A stretch of DNA of 64,000 nt from Geothrix edaphica (lineage in GTDB: Bacteria > Acidobacteriota > Holophagae > Holophagales > Holophagaceae). The position numbers were made by a program, and so were the translations under genes. The first letter of the stretch is position 1. The number at the start of each line of letters is the position of its first letter. The notes below the pieces were generated by a model. That model did not search any database. It worked only from the letters and a program-made list of their open reading frames with translations, and was not told the DNA's origin. Below are positions 39,289 to 47,766 of this stretch, in pieces. The stretch covers positions 1,054,001 through 1,118,000 of the forward strand of contig NZ_BSDC01000001.1 of NCBI RefSeq assembly GCF_030268045.1, given 5' to 3'.

Positions 39289-40305
39289 TCAGAAGAACGG
39301 CGCCACCAGCTTGAGGAAGCCCGCGGCCAGGAGGGCGCTGATGGGGATGGTGAGGATCCAGGCGACGACGATGTTCCCGGCCACCCCCCAGCGCACGGCG
39401 CTGGCGTTCATGGAGGTGCCGACCCCCATGATGGCGCCCGTGATGCTGTGGGTGGTGCTGACGGGGATGCCGAAGTGGGCGGTGGTGAAGAGCACCGCGG
39501 CAGCCGCGGTCTCGGCCGCGAAGCCGTGGATGGGGCGCAGCTTCACGATCTTCGAACCCATGGTCTTGATGATCTTCCAGCCGCCGGAGGCGGTGCCCAG
39601 GGCCATGAAGCTGGCGCTGCCGATCTTCACCCAGAGGGGGATGATCACCTTCGCCTTGGCATCCATGGGGAGATGGAACTTGTAGGCGATGAGGGCGAGA
39701 CAGATGATGCCCATGGCCTTCTGGGCATCGTTCTGGCCATGGGTGAAGGACATGGCCGCGGCGCTGACGAGCTGCGCCTTGCGGAAGACGACGTTCACCT
39801 TGTGTCCCGAGAAGTGGCGCACGATCCACAGGATGATCAGGATGAGCAGCATGCCCACGATGAAGCCCATCGCCGGGGAGATGATGATGAAGGCGCCGAT
39901 CTCCTCGAGCTTCTTGGTGTGGAGGGCCCCGAAGCCCGCGTGGGCGACGACGGCCCCGGCCAGGCTGCCGAGCAGGGTGTGGCTGGTGCTGGAGGGGATG
40001 CCGAACCACCAGGTGAGCAGGTCCCAGGTGATGGCCGCCATGAGGGCCGCCGCGATGACCGCGGGAACCACATGCTGGCTGTCGGCGATGCCCTTGGCGA
40101 TGGTGGTGGCCACGGAGGTGCCGGCCAGAGCGCCTGCAAAGTTGAGCGTCGCGGACATGACCAGGGCGTATTTGGCCGGCAGCACGCCGGTGCTTACCAC
40201 GGTGGCGATGGAGTTCGCCGTGTCATGGAAGCCGTTGATGTAGTCGATGCCCCAGGCAAGGAGGATCAAGACCGCCAGGGACGGGATGAGGAACGCTTCG
40301 ATCAT
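39289..40305 (-). CDS. pit: Inorganic phosphate transporter, PiT family
   Basis: This 338-residue protein with about ten membrane helices imports phosphate coupled to protons. The PiT signature is duplicated: GIDYINGFHDTANSIATVVSTG near the N-terminus and FTHGQNDAQKAMGI in the middle, with GIPSSTSHTLLGSLAGA and GIPVSTTHSITGAIMG repeats. It is the low-affinity counterpart of the Pst system. It follows the DUF47 gene by 7 nt. Confidence 0.95.
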   Translation of the reverse strand: MIEAFLIPSLAVLILLAWGIDYINGFHDTANSIATVVSTGVLPAKYALVMSATLNFAGALAGTSVATTIAKGIADSQHVVPAVIAAALMAAITWDLLTWWFGIPSSTSHTLLGSLAGAVVAHAGFGALHTKKLEEIGAFIIISPAMGFIVGMLLILIILWIVRHFSGHKVNVVFRKAQLVSAAAMSFTHGQNDAQKAMGIICLALIAYKFHLPMDAKAKVIIPLWVKIGSASFMALGTASGGWKIIKTMGSKIVKLRPIHGFAAETAAAAVLFTTAHFGIPVSTTHSITGAIMGVGTSMNASAVRWGVAGNIVVAWILTIPISALLAAGFLKLVAPFF

Positions 40306-40312
40306 CGAAGCC

Positions 40313-40960
40313 TCAGGCGTTCTTCATGACGGTGGAGCCGATGACCTTGGCGACCAACTCGATCTTGTCGGTGGCGTCCTCGATCTTTTCGAGCATTTCC
40401 TTCCACTTCACCAGTTCGATGGGGTCCTTCGGATCCTGGAAGATCTGGGCCAGGCCCGCGTGGTAGATGGAGTCGGCCTTGTTCTCCAGGGCGTGGACCC
40501 GGCGGATGCGGTCGCCGATCTCCTTCTGGTTGGACATGTTGCGCAGGGACCGGGTGAGGTGGAGGATCTCGCCGGCGCCCTCCACGATGATGGAGCTGAT
40601 CTCCGTGACCGCTGGCATCACATGGCTGATGCGGTACAGGATCAGGCGCTCGCAGACCGAGTGGATGCGGTCGATCACGTCATCGATGGAATGCGCCAGG
40701 GCCAGGATGTCCTCCCGGTCGATGGGCGTGACGAAGGTGTGGTTCAGGCGGTCGATGATCTCGTGCGTGATGTCGTCGCCGGCGTGTTCAAGATCCTTCA
40801 TCTGCCGGCGCAGCTCCGCGAACCGGGCCGGGTCGCCGCTGCGGATCTCGCGATCGAAGAGCTGGGCCGCCTGGTACACATTGCTGGAGGCGGATTCCAG
40901 GAGATCGAAGAAGACCATCTCTCTGGGCTTGAGCCAGCGCATCACGGCATTCAAGGACAT
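40313..40960 (-). CDS. DUF47 family protein, PiT partner
   Basis: This 215-residue PhoU-like helical protein belongs to DUF47/PhoU_div (YkaA/TIGR00153 group). Features are SLNAVMRWLKPREMVFFDLLE, AQLFDREI and the ALAHSIDDVIDRIH bundle motif. These proteins are encoded with Pit and regulate or stabilise it. The ATG at 40960 has GGGAG 5 nt upstream. It is divergent from phoR over 114 nt, so both promoters are in one small region. Confidence 0.94.
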   Translation of the reverse strand: MSLNAVMRWLKPREMVFFDLLESASSNVYQAAQLFDREIRSGDPARFAELRRQMKDLEHAGDDITHEIIDRLNHTFVTPIDREDILALAHSIDDVIDRIHSVCERLILYRISHVMPAVTEISSIIVEGAGEILHLTRSLRNMSNQKEIGDRIRRVHALENKADSIYHAGLAQIFQDPKDPIELVKWKEMLEKIEDATDKIELVAKVIGSTVMKNA

Positions 40961-41074
40961 GACAACTCCCATAGATCCGTTTCCCACTGTACCGGCTCCC
41001 GGGATGTAAACGGAGCGTAAATTGGCTGCCAGCCGGTGGGTTGTGACCGCGTAGAAGGTGTATGGTCTGAAGGC

Positions 41075-42448
41075 ATGGAGGACCGAAACCCGAATCGTGA
41101 GGCAGGGCCCGGCGTGAGGGCCTTTCTGGAGCGCGCCCTGGTCTGCCTGGGGGCCGTATTGTTCCTGGGCCTGGGCCTGGGGATGAGCGTCCAGAAGGGG
41201 ATCTCGGCGCCCTGGACGCTGGGGCTCGTGGCAACCGTCCTCCTGGTGGTCATCCTCATGGCCCGGTGGCAGGTCCGCCAGGTGGCGGAGCCGCTGGGCC
41301 GGTTGCTGGGCGGCTCCGGTCCCCGCGCCATCGAGGATCTTCCCAGCGCCTGGTCGGCCATGGAGCAGGAGAACCTGGACCTGCGGGAGCGCGCGGCCCG
41401 GGAGGACCGCCTGCTCCCCAGCATCATGGCGCGGCTGGAGGAGGGAGTCCTCCTCTTCGGCCCGGCGGGCGGCCTGGAGCAGTTCAACCCGGCGGCCCAG
41501 CGCCACCTGGGGCTGGGGGCGCCCCTGGCCAAGGGGATGACGGTGGGAGAGGTGTTCCATGACCCCGACAGCCCCTCCGCCGTACAGAAGGCCTATCGCG
41601 GCGCGCCGTCGGAATGGCGGCTCGCGCGGGCGGGCCGGACGCTCCGGGTGCGGGCCATCCCCTTCGCGCCGATGGGCAGCGTGTCGGGCGTGCTGCTCAC
41701 GCTGGACGACGTGACCAGCCAGGAGGCCCTGGAGACCACGCGGCAGAAATTCATCTCGAACGTCAGCCATGAGCTGAAGACGCCCGTCACGGCCATCCGG
41801 ATCGCGGCGGAAAACCTCCAGGAGGAGGCGCTTCCGGATTCGGCGCAGGCGGGGGCGCAGTCCATCCTCCGCTCCGTGGACCGGCTCGCGATGCTGCTGG
41901 GGGACCTCTCCGAGCTGAGCCGCATCGAGAGCGGAGCCCTCCGCCTGGAGCCGGTGCGCCTGGATCTGGCCGAGTTCATCGCCTCGGTGGTGAAGGACCA
42001 GCAGGCCCGGCTCGCGAAGGCTTCGGTCCGCTTGGAGGTCGCCGTGGATGCGCCGGAGGGTGCCATCCTCCAGGCGGATCCGCTCCGCCTGAGCCAGGTG
42101 CTCGAGAACCTCCTCTCCAACGCCATCAAGTTCAGCCCGCCCGGGGGGCTGGTCCGGCTGGGCGTCCACATCTCGGCCCAGGGTGAGCTGTGGGAGGTGG
42201 CCGACCAGGGCCCCGGTGTTCCCGAGGCGGAGCAGGGGCGCATCTTCGAGCGCTTCTACCGCTCCCAGGCCGCCAAGGCCAAGCCCGGGACGGGCCTGGG
42301 CCTGGCCATCGTGAAGCACCTCTGCCGGTTGATGGGGGGCGAGGTCACGGTGGAGAGCCATCCTGGAGCGGGAGCCACCTTCAAGGTGATGCTGCCGCCC
42401 CGGTCCGCGGGAGCCGATCAGGCCTCGGCCGGTCCGCCCAGCCGGTAG
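41075..42448 (+). CDS. phoR: PhoR-like sensor histidine kinase
   Basis: This 457-residue kinase has two membrane helices (residues 20-60), a short linker, a PAS-like domain (RLEEGVLLFGPAGGLEQFNPAAQRHLG), HisKA with H232 in ISNVSHELKTPVTAIR, and an HATPase domain (NLLSNAIKFSPPGG, DQGPGVPEAEQGRIFERFYR, GTGLGLAIVKHLC). This order is that of PhoR. It is convergent with phoB with a 31-nt overlap. The start at 41075 is approximate: the ribosome site is weak and a GTG further in is possible. Confidence 0.9.
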   Translation: MEDRNPNREAGPGVRAFLERALVCLGAVLFLGLGLGMSVQKGISAPWTLGLVATVLLVVILMARWQVRQVAEPLGRLLGGSGPRAIEDLPSAWSAMEQENLDLRERAAREDRLLPSIMARLEEGVLLFGPAGGLEQFNPAAQRHLGLGAPLAKGMTVGEVFHDPDSPSAVQKAYRGAPSEWRLARAGRTLRVRAIPFAPMGSVSGVLLTLDDVTSQEALETTRQKFISNVSHELKTPVTAIRIAAENLQEEALPDSAQAGAQSILRSVDRLAMLLGDLSELSRIESGALRLEPVRLDLAEFIASVVKDQQARLAKASVRLEVAVDAPEGAILQADPLRLSQVLENLLSNAIKFSPPGGLVRLGVHISAQGELWEVADQGPGVPEAEQGRIFERFYRSQAAKAKPGTGLGLAIVKHLCRLMGGEVTVESHPGAGATFKVMLPPRSAGADQASAGPPSR

Positions 42449-43122
42449 CCCACCCCGACCACCGTCTCGATCTGCTCCGCGGCCATGGGGCCGAGCTTGG
42501 CGCGGACGCGGCGCACATGGGCGTCTATGGTGCGGCTTTCGCCGAGGTATTCGAGGCCCCAGACCTGCTGCAGGATCTTCTCCCGGGTCAGCACCCGGCG
42601 GGGGTTGGCCAGGAAGTAGGCCAGCAGCTCGAACTCGCGGCGGGTGAGGTCCACGATCTGCCCGTCAACCCGGGCCGTATGCATGTCGAGGTCCACGGCG
42701 ATGGGGCCGAAGGTCAGCTGCGGGGCCCGCTCGGCAGCCTCCGTGGGCGTGGATCTGCGCAGGATGGCGCGCAGGCGGGCCGCCAGCTCCCGGGTGGAGA
42801 AGGGCTTGGAGATGTAGTCGTCGGCGCCCAGCTCGAGGCCCAGCACCCGGTCGATCTCTTCGCTGCGGGCGGTGACCAGCAGGACGGGAAGGGCCTTGTG
42901 GGCCGCATGGCCGCGGATGGCCCGGAGCACATCGAGGCCGTCCATGTCGGGCAGGCTCAGGTCGAGCAGGGCCGCGTCGAGCCGGAGGCCCGGAGTCCCG
43001 AGGGACAGGAGCGCCTCGCGGCCGGTCCCCACGCTGGTCAGGCTGAAGCCCTCCCGGCGCAGATGCTGTTCGAGGCCCAGGCGGATCTCGGTGTCGTCTT
43101 CCAGGAGGAGGATGTGGGGCAT
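42418..43122 (-). CDS. phoB: PhoB-like response regulator
   Basis: This 234-residue OmpR-type regulator has a receiver domain (acid pocket E8-D9-D10, phospho-acceptor D54, conserved Lys in SKPFSTRE) and a winged-helix DNA-binding domain (LTRREFELLAYFLANPRRVLTREKILQQVWG, IDAHVRRVRAKLG). AGGA is 5 nt before the ATG. The gene follows phoU by 14 nt on the same strand, so it is likely the last gene of the pst operon. It runs 31 nt into the end of phoR on the other strand. Confidence 0.93.
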   Translation of the reverse strand: MPHILLLEDDTEIRLGLEQHLRREGFSLTSVGTGREALLSLGTPGLRLDAALLDLSLPDMDGLDVLRAIRGHAAHKALPVLLVTARSEEIDRVLGLELGADDYISKPFSTRELAARLRAILRRSTPTEAAERAPQLTFGPIAVDLDMHTARVDGQIVDLTRREFELLAYFLANPRRVLTREKILQQVWGLEYLGESRTIDAHVRRVRAKLGPMAAEQIETVVGVGYRLGGPAEA

Positions 43123-43136
43123 GGGATCCTTTGCCC

Positions 43137-43802
43137 TTATTCTACGGAATTGCCGCGAAGGTAGGGGTGCTTGGCACTGTGGCCCTCGAGGATGAAGAGC
43201 ACCTCTTCGGCGATGTTGGTGGCCTCGTCCGCGATGCGCTCCCAGTTCTTGATGACCAGGATGAGGTGGCTGGCGCGCTCGATGCAAAGGGGATCCGCCA
43301 GCATGGTGCGCAGCAGGTCGCGGTAGATCTTCCCGTAGAGGGCATCCACGCTGTCGTCGCTGAGGATCACGGCCTGCGCCAGGGCCGCGTCGCTGCCCAC
43401 GAAGGCATCCACCGCCCGGCGGACCATGCTCCGGGTCTCCGTGCCCAGGCGCTCCAGGTCGTTCCCCGCCAGGATCGGCGGATGGACCGTCGCCACCCGG
43501 CGGGCGATGTTGCAGCAGTGGTCGCCGATGCGCTCCAGCTCGGGGATGATCTTGAGGCTCGAGGCGATGCGCCGGAGATCCGTGGCCGCCGGGGACCGGA
43601 GGGCAAGGAGGTCGATGCACTGCTGGTCCAGCTTCAGCTCCCATTCGTCCATGGTGCGATCGAGCTGGTTCACCTGCTCGGCTTTGGCCGGGGAGGGTTC
43701 CGCCAGGGCCTGGATGGTGAGCTCGATCATCTGCTCCGCCACCCCGGCCATGGCCATGATGCCTTCCCGGAGCTCCTTGAGTTCTGTGTCGAACAGCCGC
43801 AT
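43137..43802 (-). CDS. phoU: Phosphate system regulator PhoU
   Basis: This 221-residue protein is the usual two three-helix bundles of PhoU, with E/DxxxD metal motifs (LERIGDHCCNIARRV and WERIADEATNIAEEVLFI). PhoU dampens PhoR signalling when phosphate is plentiful, through PstB. The ATG at 43802 overlaps the pstB stop in TGATG. Confidence 0.95.
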   Translation of the reverse strand: MRLFDTELKELREGIMAMAGVAEQMIELTIQALAEPSPAKAEQVNQLDRTMDEWELKLDQQCIDLLALRSPAATDLRRIASSLKIIPELERIGDHCCNIARRVATVHPPILAGNDLERLGTETRSMVRRAVDAFVGSDAALAQAVILSDDSVDALYGKIYRDLLRTMLADPLCIERASHLILVIKNWERIADEATNIAEEVLFILEGHSAKHPYLRGNSVE

Positions 43803-44584
43803 CAGCCGAACCTCCCCGTGATGTAGTCTTCCGTCATTTGCACCCTCGGCGTGGTGAAGATGCGCTCGGTGAGGTCCATCTCCACCAGCTTGCCCAGCCA
43901 GAAGAAGGCCGTGTAGTCGCTGACTCGCGCCGCCTGCTGCATGTTGTGGGTGACGATCACGATGGTGAGATTCTCCTTCAGCTCGGTGATGAGATCCTCG
44001 ATCTTGGCGGTGGCGATGGGATCCAGGGCCGAGCAGGGCTCGTCCATGAGCAGCACCTCCGGGTTCACCGCCAGGGCCCGGGCGATGCAGAGCCGCTGCT
44101 GCTGGCCGCCGCTCATGCCGGTGGCGCTCTCCTTGAGGCGGTCCTTCACTTCCTCCCACAGCGCGGCCTTGCGCAGCGCGTCCTCCACGAGGCCGTCCAG
44201 GGTGGGGCGGTCGTTGACGCCGAAGAGGCGCGGTCCGAAGGCCACGTTCTCGTAGATGGACTTGGGGAAGGGGTTCGGCTTCTGGAAGACCATGCCGACG
44301 CGCCGGCGGAGGTCCACCTCGTCGATGCCGCCCTGGTAGATGTCCACCCCGTCGATCTGCATGTCACCGCTGACCTTCACGGCGCTGGAGACTTCGTGGA
44401 TGCGGTTGAAGCACTTGAGGAAAGTGCTCTTCCCGCAGCCGCTGGGGCCGATGATGGCGGTCACGCGCTCGGCGTGGATATCCAGGGAGAGCCCGTCGAG
44501 AACCTTCTTCTCACCATAGCTGAAGGCCATGTTGCGAACCGAGAGCTTGATGGGCTTGGTTTCGGGAAGGGTGGGAGTGAGCAT
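43802..44584 (-). CDS. pstB: Phosphate ABC transporter ATP-binding protein
   Basis: This 260-residue ATPase powers the Pst importer. The Walker A is GPSGCGKST (residues 46-54), the Q-loop [21 protein letters not shown] is PstB-typical, the signature is MSGGQQQR and the Walker [13 protein letters not shown]. Its start overlaps the pstA stop, and its stop overlaps the phoU start, both in TGATG. Confidence 0.97.
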   Translation of the reverse strand: MLTPTLPETKPIKLSVRNMAFSYGEKKVLDGLSLDIHAERVTAIIGPSGCGKSTFLKCFNRIHEVSSAVKVSGDMQIDGVDIYQGGIDEVDLRRRVGMVFQKPNPFPKSIYENVAFGPRLFGVNDRPTLDGLVEDALRKAALWEEVKDRLKESATGMSGGQQQRLCIARALAVNPEVLLMDEPCSALDPIATAKIEDLITELKENLTIVIVTHNMQQAARVSDYTAFFWLGKLVEMDLTERIFTTPRVQMTEDYITGRFG

Positions 44585-45462
44585 CAGCGGGTCCGTCGTC
44601 GGATGGCGCGGTCCACCAGGCGGACCAGCAGGTTCAGGGAGAGCAGGACCAGGATCATCACGGCGGCGGTGCCGGCCGCGATCTCCCGGGCATCGGGCAG
44701 GGTGCCGTCCGAGGTGACGTACCAGAGGTGAACGGAGAGGGTCTCGCCGGGCACGGTCAGGCGGAAGTCCGGGAACTGGGCGCTGGCGTTCGTCCCCGCG
44801 GTGAAGACGAGGATGGCGCTCTCGCCGAAGGCGCGGCCCGCGGTGAGCACCAGGCCCGTGAGGATGCCCGTGGCGGCATAGGGCAGGGCCACCTTGAGGA
44901 TGGTCTGGAGTTTGGTCGCGCCCAGTCCGTAGCTGGCCTCCTTCAGTTCCCGGGGGACGGCCAGCAGGCTCACCTCGGTGACGCGGGTGATCACGGGGAT
45001 GTTCAGGAGGGCCAGGGTGAGGGCGCCGGAGCGGATGGAGAAGCTCCAGCCCATGGCCTGCACGAAGACGATCATGCCGAAGAGGGCCAGCACGATGGAG
45101 GGCGTGGCCGCGAGGGTCTCGATGGAGAGCCGCAGGAAGCGCAGAGCCCGGCCCTGGCCTGCGTAGGCGGCCATGTAGATGCCGGCGCCCAGGCCCACGG
45201 GCAGGGAGATGCCCAGGGAGAGCACCACCAGGTAGAGCGAATTGAAGATCTGGGGCTTGATGCCGCCGCCCGCGTCCAGCGTCTCGGGCATCTTCGTGAG
45301 GAAGCCCAGGTTCAGGACCGGCCAGCCCTGCTTGAGGATGGCGCCCACGAAGACGATCAGGACGAGCACGAACAGGATCGCGATGCCCCAGAGGACACCG
45401 CGCATCAGGCGGTCGACGAACTTCGAGGACCGGGAGCGGCGGAAGGTCGGTGCGGCGCCCAT
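44584..45462 (-). CDS. pstA: Phosphate ABC transporter permease PstA
   Basis: This 292-residue permease has six predicted membrane helices and the EAA-loop [33 protein letters not shown] that contacts PstB. The N-terminal segment [14 protein letters not shown] basic region precedes the first helix. An AGGAGG lies upstream of the ATG at 45462, which overlaps the pstC stop. Confidence 0.95.
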   Translation of the reverse strand: MGAAPTFRRSRSSKFVDRLMRGVLWGIAILFVLVLIVFVGAILKQGWPVLNLGFLTKMPETLDAGGGIKPQIFNSLYLVVLSLGISLPVGLGAGIYMAAYAGQGRALRFLRLSIETLAATPSIVLALFGMIVFVQAMGWSFSIRSGALTLALLNIPVITRVTEVSLLAVPRELKEASYGLGATKLQTILKVALPYAATGILTGLVLTAGRAFGESAILVFTAGTNASAQFPDFRLTVPGETLSVHLWYVTSDGTLPDAREIAAGTAAVMILVLLSLNLLVRLVDRAIRRRTR

Positions 45463-46577
45463 CAGGCCTCCTTCCCGCGGCCCAGCCGCCGGGTGGCCAT
45501 GATCAGGACCATGGTCAGCAGGTAGAGCAGCAGGCCCATGGCGAAGAGGACGTTGTTCCAGGTCGAGCCGGCCGCGGTATTCGGAAGCTCCTGGACCAGC
45601 TCGGTGGTGAGGGTGGCGGCCGGCGTGAACAGGGCGCGCAGGAAGGGGGCCCGGTCCGTGGATTCCCGCATGAGGGCGATCCACTGGGGGTTGTTGCCGA
45701 TGACCATCTGCACGGCCATGGCCTCGCCGATGGCCCGGCCCAGGCCCAGCACCGCGGCGGTGAGCAGGCGGGGGCGGGCGGCGGGGATGAGGACGTGCCA
45801 GATGGCCTGCCAGCGGCTGGAGCCCAGGGCCTGGGCCCCTTCGTCGAGGCTGGCCGGCAGGGACTCGAAGGCGTCGGTGGACAGGCTGACGATGGTGGGC
45901 ACGATCATGACGGCCAGGATCACGGCGGACACGGCGAAGCCCGAGGCCGGGGCGTCCGCGAGCCAGGTGCGGCTCACGAGGGGCAGCACGACCGTGAGTC
46001 CGAAGATGCCGTAGACCACGGAGGGGATGCCCACCAGCAGGTCCATGACCTGGCGCATGAGGTTCCGCATCCAGGCCGGAGCCATCTTGGCGATGAAGAC
46101 GCCCGTGAGGATGCCGGCGGGGGCGGCGAGGAGGAGGGCCAGCCCGGTGACGCCCAGGGAGCCGGCGATGAAGGGCAGGATGCCGAAGCGGTCCGAGGAG
46201 GGCGCCCAGTCCGTGGACAGGAAGACCTCGGAGAGGCTGAGGGCCCGTCCGGTATGGGCTGCCGCCGGCCAGAAGGCAGCCAGCCCCCGGGAGGCCAGGA
46301 AGAAGAGGATGCCGCCGATGAGGCCGACCACGAGCAGGCTGCAGGCCAGGAAGGCCAGGTGGGCCCAGCGGTCGGCCAGCCGGTGGAAGGGGCTGTGCTG
46401 GAAGACTGGTGTCCCGGTGGCCGGGGGGAGGCTCTCGACCGCGGGTTCCACGGGAAGGCCGCCCCCGCTGGGGACGGCGATGAGGGAAGTCTCGGGCGCG
46501 TCGGGCATGGGGCCGGCTTTCCGCGAACCACCCGGCTGGAGGTCAGCCGGGTGGGCAAGGGTGGATCCGACGGTCAT
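45462..46577 (-). CDS. pstC: Phosphate ABC transporter permease PstC
   Basis: This 371-residue permease is longer than the usual 300-330 residues because of an N-terminal Pro-rich extension of about 60 residues before the first helix. The permease core is clear: [66 protein letters not shown]. The ATG at 46577 overlaps the pstS stop in TGATG. An internal ATG at residue 24 is an alternative start. Confidence 0.93.
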   Translation of the reverse strand: MTVGSTLAHPADLQPGGSRKAGPMPDAPETSLIAVPSGGGLPVEPAVESLPPATGTPVFQHSPFHRLADRWAHLAFLACSLLVVGLIGGILFFLASRGLAAFWPAAAHTGRALSLSEVFLSTDWAPSSDRFGILPFIAGSLGVTGLALLLAAPAGILTGVFIAKMAPAWMRNLMRQVMDLLVGIPSVVYGIFGLTVVLPLVSRTWLADAPASGFAVSAVILAVMIVPTIVSLSTDAFESLPASLDEGAQALGSSRWQAIWHVLIPAARPRLLTAAVLGLGRAIGEAMAVQMVIGNNPQWIALMRESTDRAPFLRALFTPAATLTTELVQELPNTAAGSTWNNVLFAMGLLLYLLTMVLIMATRRLGRGKEA

Positions 46578-47422
46578 CAGAGCTTGGTCTTGAGGGACTT
46601 CACGTAGTCCACGGGCAGGTAGCCGGCCTTGAGCACGTTCTGCTGGAACCCGGAACTCAGGATGTAGGCCAGGAAGCCCTCGACGGCCTGCTTCACCTTG
46701 GGATCGCCCAGCTTGGCGGGATTGGTGTAGGCGTGGCCGAAGGAGAAGACGGGGTACTTCCCGGACTTCACCGATTCGTTGGAGCAGACGACGCCGTTGT
46801 AGGCGATGCCGGTGATCCGCGCCTTGTTCTTCTCGAGGTGCTCGAGTTCCACGAAGGAGACGGCGCCGGGCGTGGTGGCGACGGAGGTGACCACGGCGCC
46901 GGTGGAATCCTGGATCAGCACGTCCTTGCTGAATTCCTGGTCGTGCAGGATCGTCTTCTTCTGGACGGCGCGGGTACCGGAGGACTCGGGGCGGATCACG
47001 CGGACGATCTTCTGGTTCTTCCCGCCGACCTCCTGCCAGTTGCCGATCTTCCCGGTGAAGATCTGCTCGGCCTGCTGGGCGGTGAGGTTGGTCACGCCGA
47101 CACCGGGGTGGGCGATGAGGGTGAAGGGCTGGACCACGATGTTGTGGTTCTTCACCCCGGCCTTGTCCTGCTCGGGGGTGGCGTAGACATCGGAGATGCC
47201 GATGTGGCAGCCGCCGCTGGTCACCTGGTTCAGGCCGGTCATGGACCCGCCGCCGCTGACGGCGATCTGGACGCCGGGGTGTGCCTTCATGTAGTCCTCG
47301 GCCGCTTTCTTGACGATCGGGCCGAGGGCGGTGGAGCCCATGACGGTCACGGTCTGGGCCTGGGCGGCCGCGGTCACAAGCAGGCCAGCCAGGATGGTCT
47401 GGGCCAGGAATCGGATCTTCAT
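46577..47422 (-). CDS. pstS: Phosphate-binding protein PstS
   Basis: This 281-residue periplasmic binding protein has a cleavable signal peptide (MKIRFLAQTILAGLLVTAAAQAQ) and the PBP fold with VTVMGSTALGPIVKKAAEDYM, VSGGGSMTGLNQVTSGGCHIGISD and IRPESSGTRAVQKKTIL, the phosphate-binding residues of the PstS2 type. It starts the operon. The 344 nt upstream, shared with the RNase E/G gene, contains a PhoB-box-like repeat. Confidence 0.95.
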   Translation of the reverse strand: MKIRFLAQTILAGLLVTAAAQAQTVTVMGSTALGPIVKKAAEDYMKAHPGVQIAVSGGGSMTGLNQVTSGGCHIGISDVYATPEQDKAGVKNHNIVVQPFTLIAHPGVGVTNLTAQQAEQIFTGKIGNWQEVGGKNQKIVRVIRPESSGTRAVQKKTILHDQEFSKDVLIQDSTGAVVTSVATTPGAVSFVELEHLEKNKARITGIAYNGVVCSNESVKSGKYPVFSFGHAYTNPAKLGDPKVKQAVEGFLAYILSSGFQQNVLKAGYLPVDYVKSLKTKL

Positions 47423-47482
47423 GGATGTCTCCCTCAGATGCTTTCAAGCCTGGTGACCAGGAGTGAACGCCTCGGGGTCTGG

Positions 47483-47500
47483 TTGTGACATCCGTGTAAC
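47483..47500. promoter_or_regulatory. Candidate PhoB box upstream of pstS
   Basis: TTGTGAC, a 4-nt spacer and GTGTAAC make a 7-4-7 direct repeat of 11-bp period, the layout of PhoB boxes (CTGTCAT-N4-CTGTCAT; about 4 of 7 match in each half). It lies 61 nt upstream of pstS, but in the plus orientation. Hand-found. Confidence 0.45.
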
Positions 47501-47541
47501 TTCGCCCGATCCTGTCCTCGAAGTCTCCTGGCGCTCTTTGC

Positions 47542-47570
47542 TTGCCCCCCCGGGAATAAGTGGGTTTAAT
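47542..47570 (+). promoter_or_regulatory. Candidate promoter for the RNase E/G gene
   Basis: TTGCCC at 47542-47547 and TTTAAT at 47565-47570 are spaced by 17 nt. A transcript from here would have about 190 nt of leader, which fits the long autoregulated leaders known for RNase E genes. Confidence 0.45.
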
Positions 47571-47766
47571 GATTGAAGATCCTGTGGGCAGATCGAGGCA
47601 TCGCCCTTTGCCCCCAGGGATCGCGACCATCCCTTTTTTCCATCCCGGGTGGCCGAAGCCAGGGCAGGGCCCCCTTCGGTTTCCCGACCTCCCATCCCGC
47701 CATCCATCCCAAAGGCTGCCGTGCAGGCCCTGCGCTAGCCGCAGCCCGGGAATCACAGGAGAATCC

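Larger units (their letters stand above)
47423..47766. other. Gene-free region between pstS and the RNase E/G gene
   Basis: 344 nt between two divergent starts. I see a PhoB-box-like repeat near the pstS end and a possible promoter for the RNase gene in the middle, then about 190 nt of untranslated leader rich in C and T. The one ORF here (65 codons) has no ribosome site and no protein-like sequence. Confidence 0.7.
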
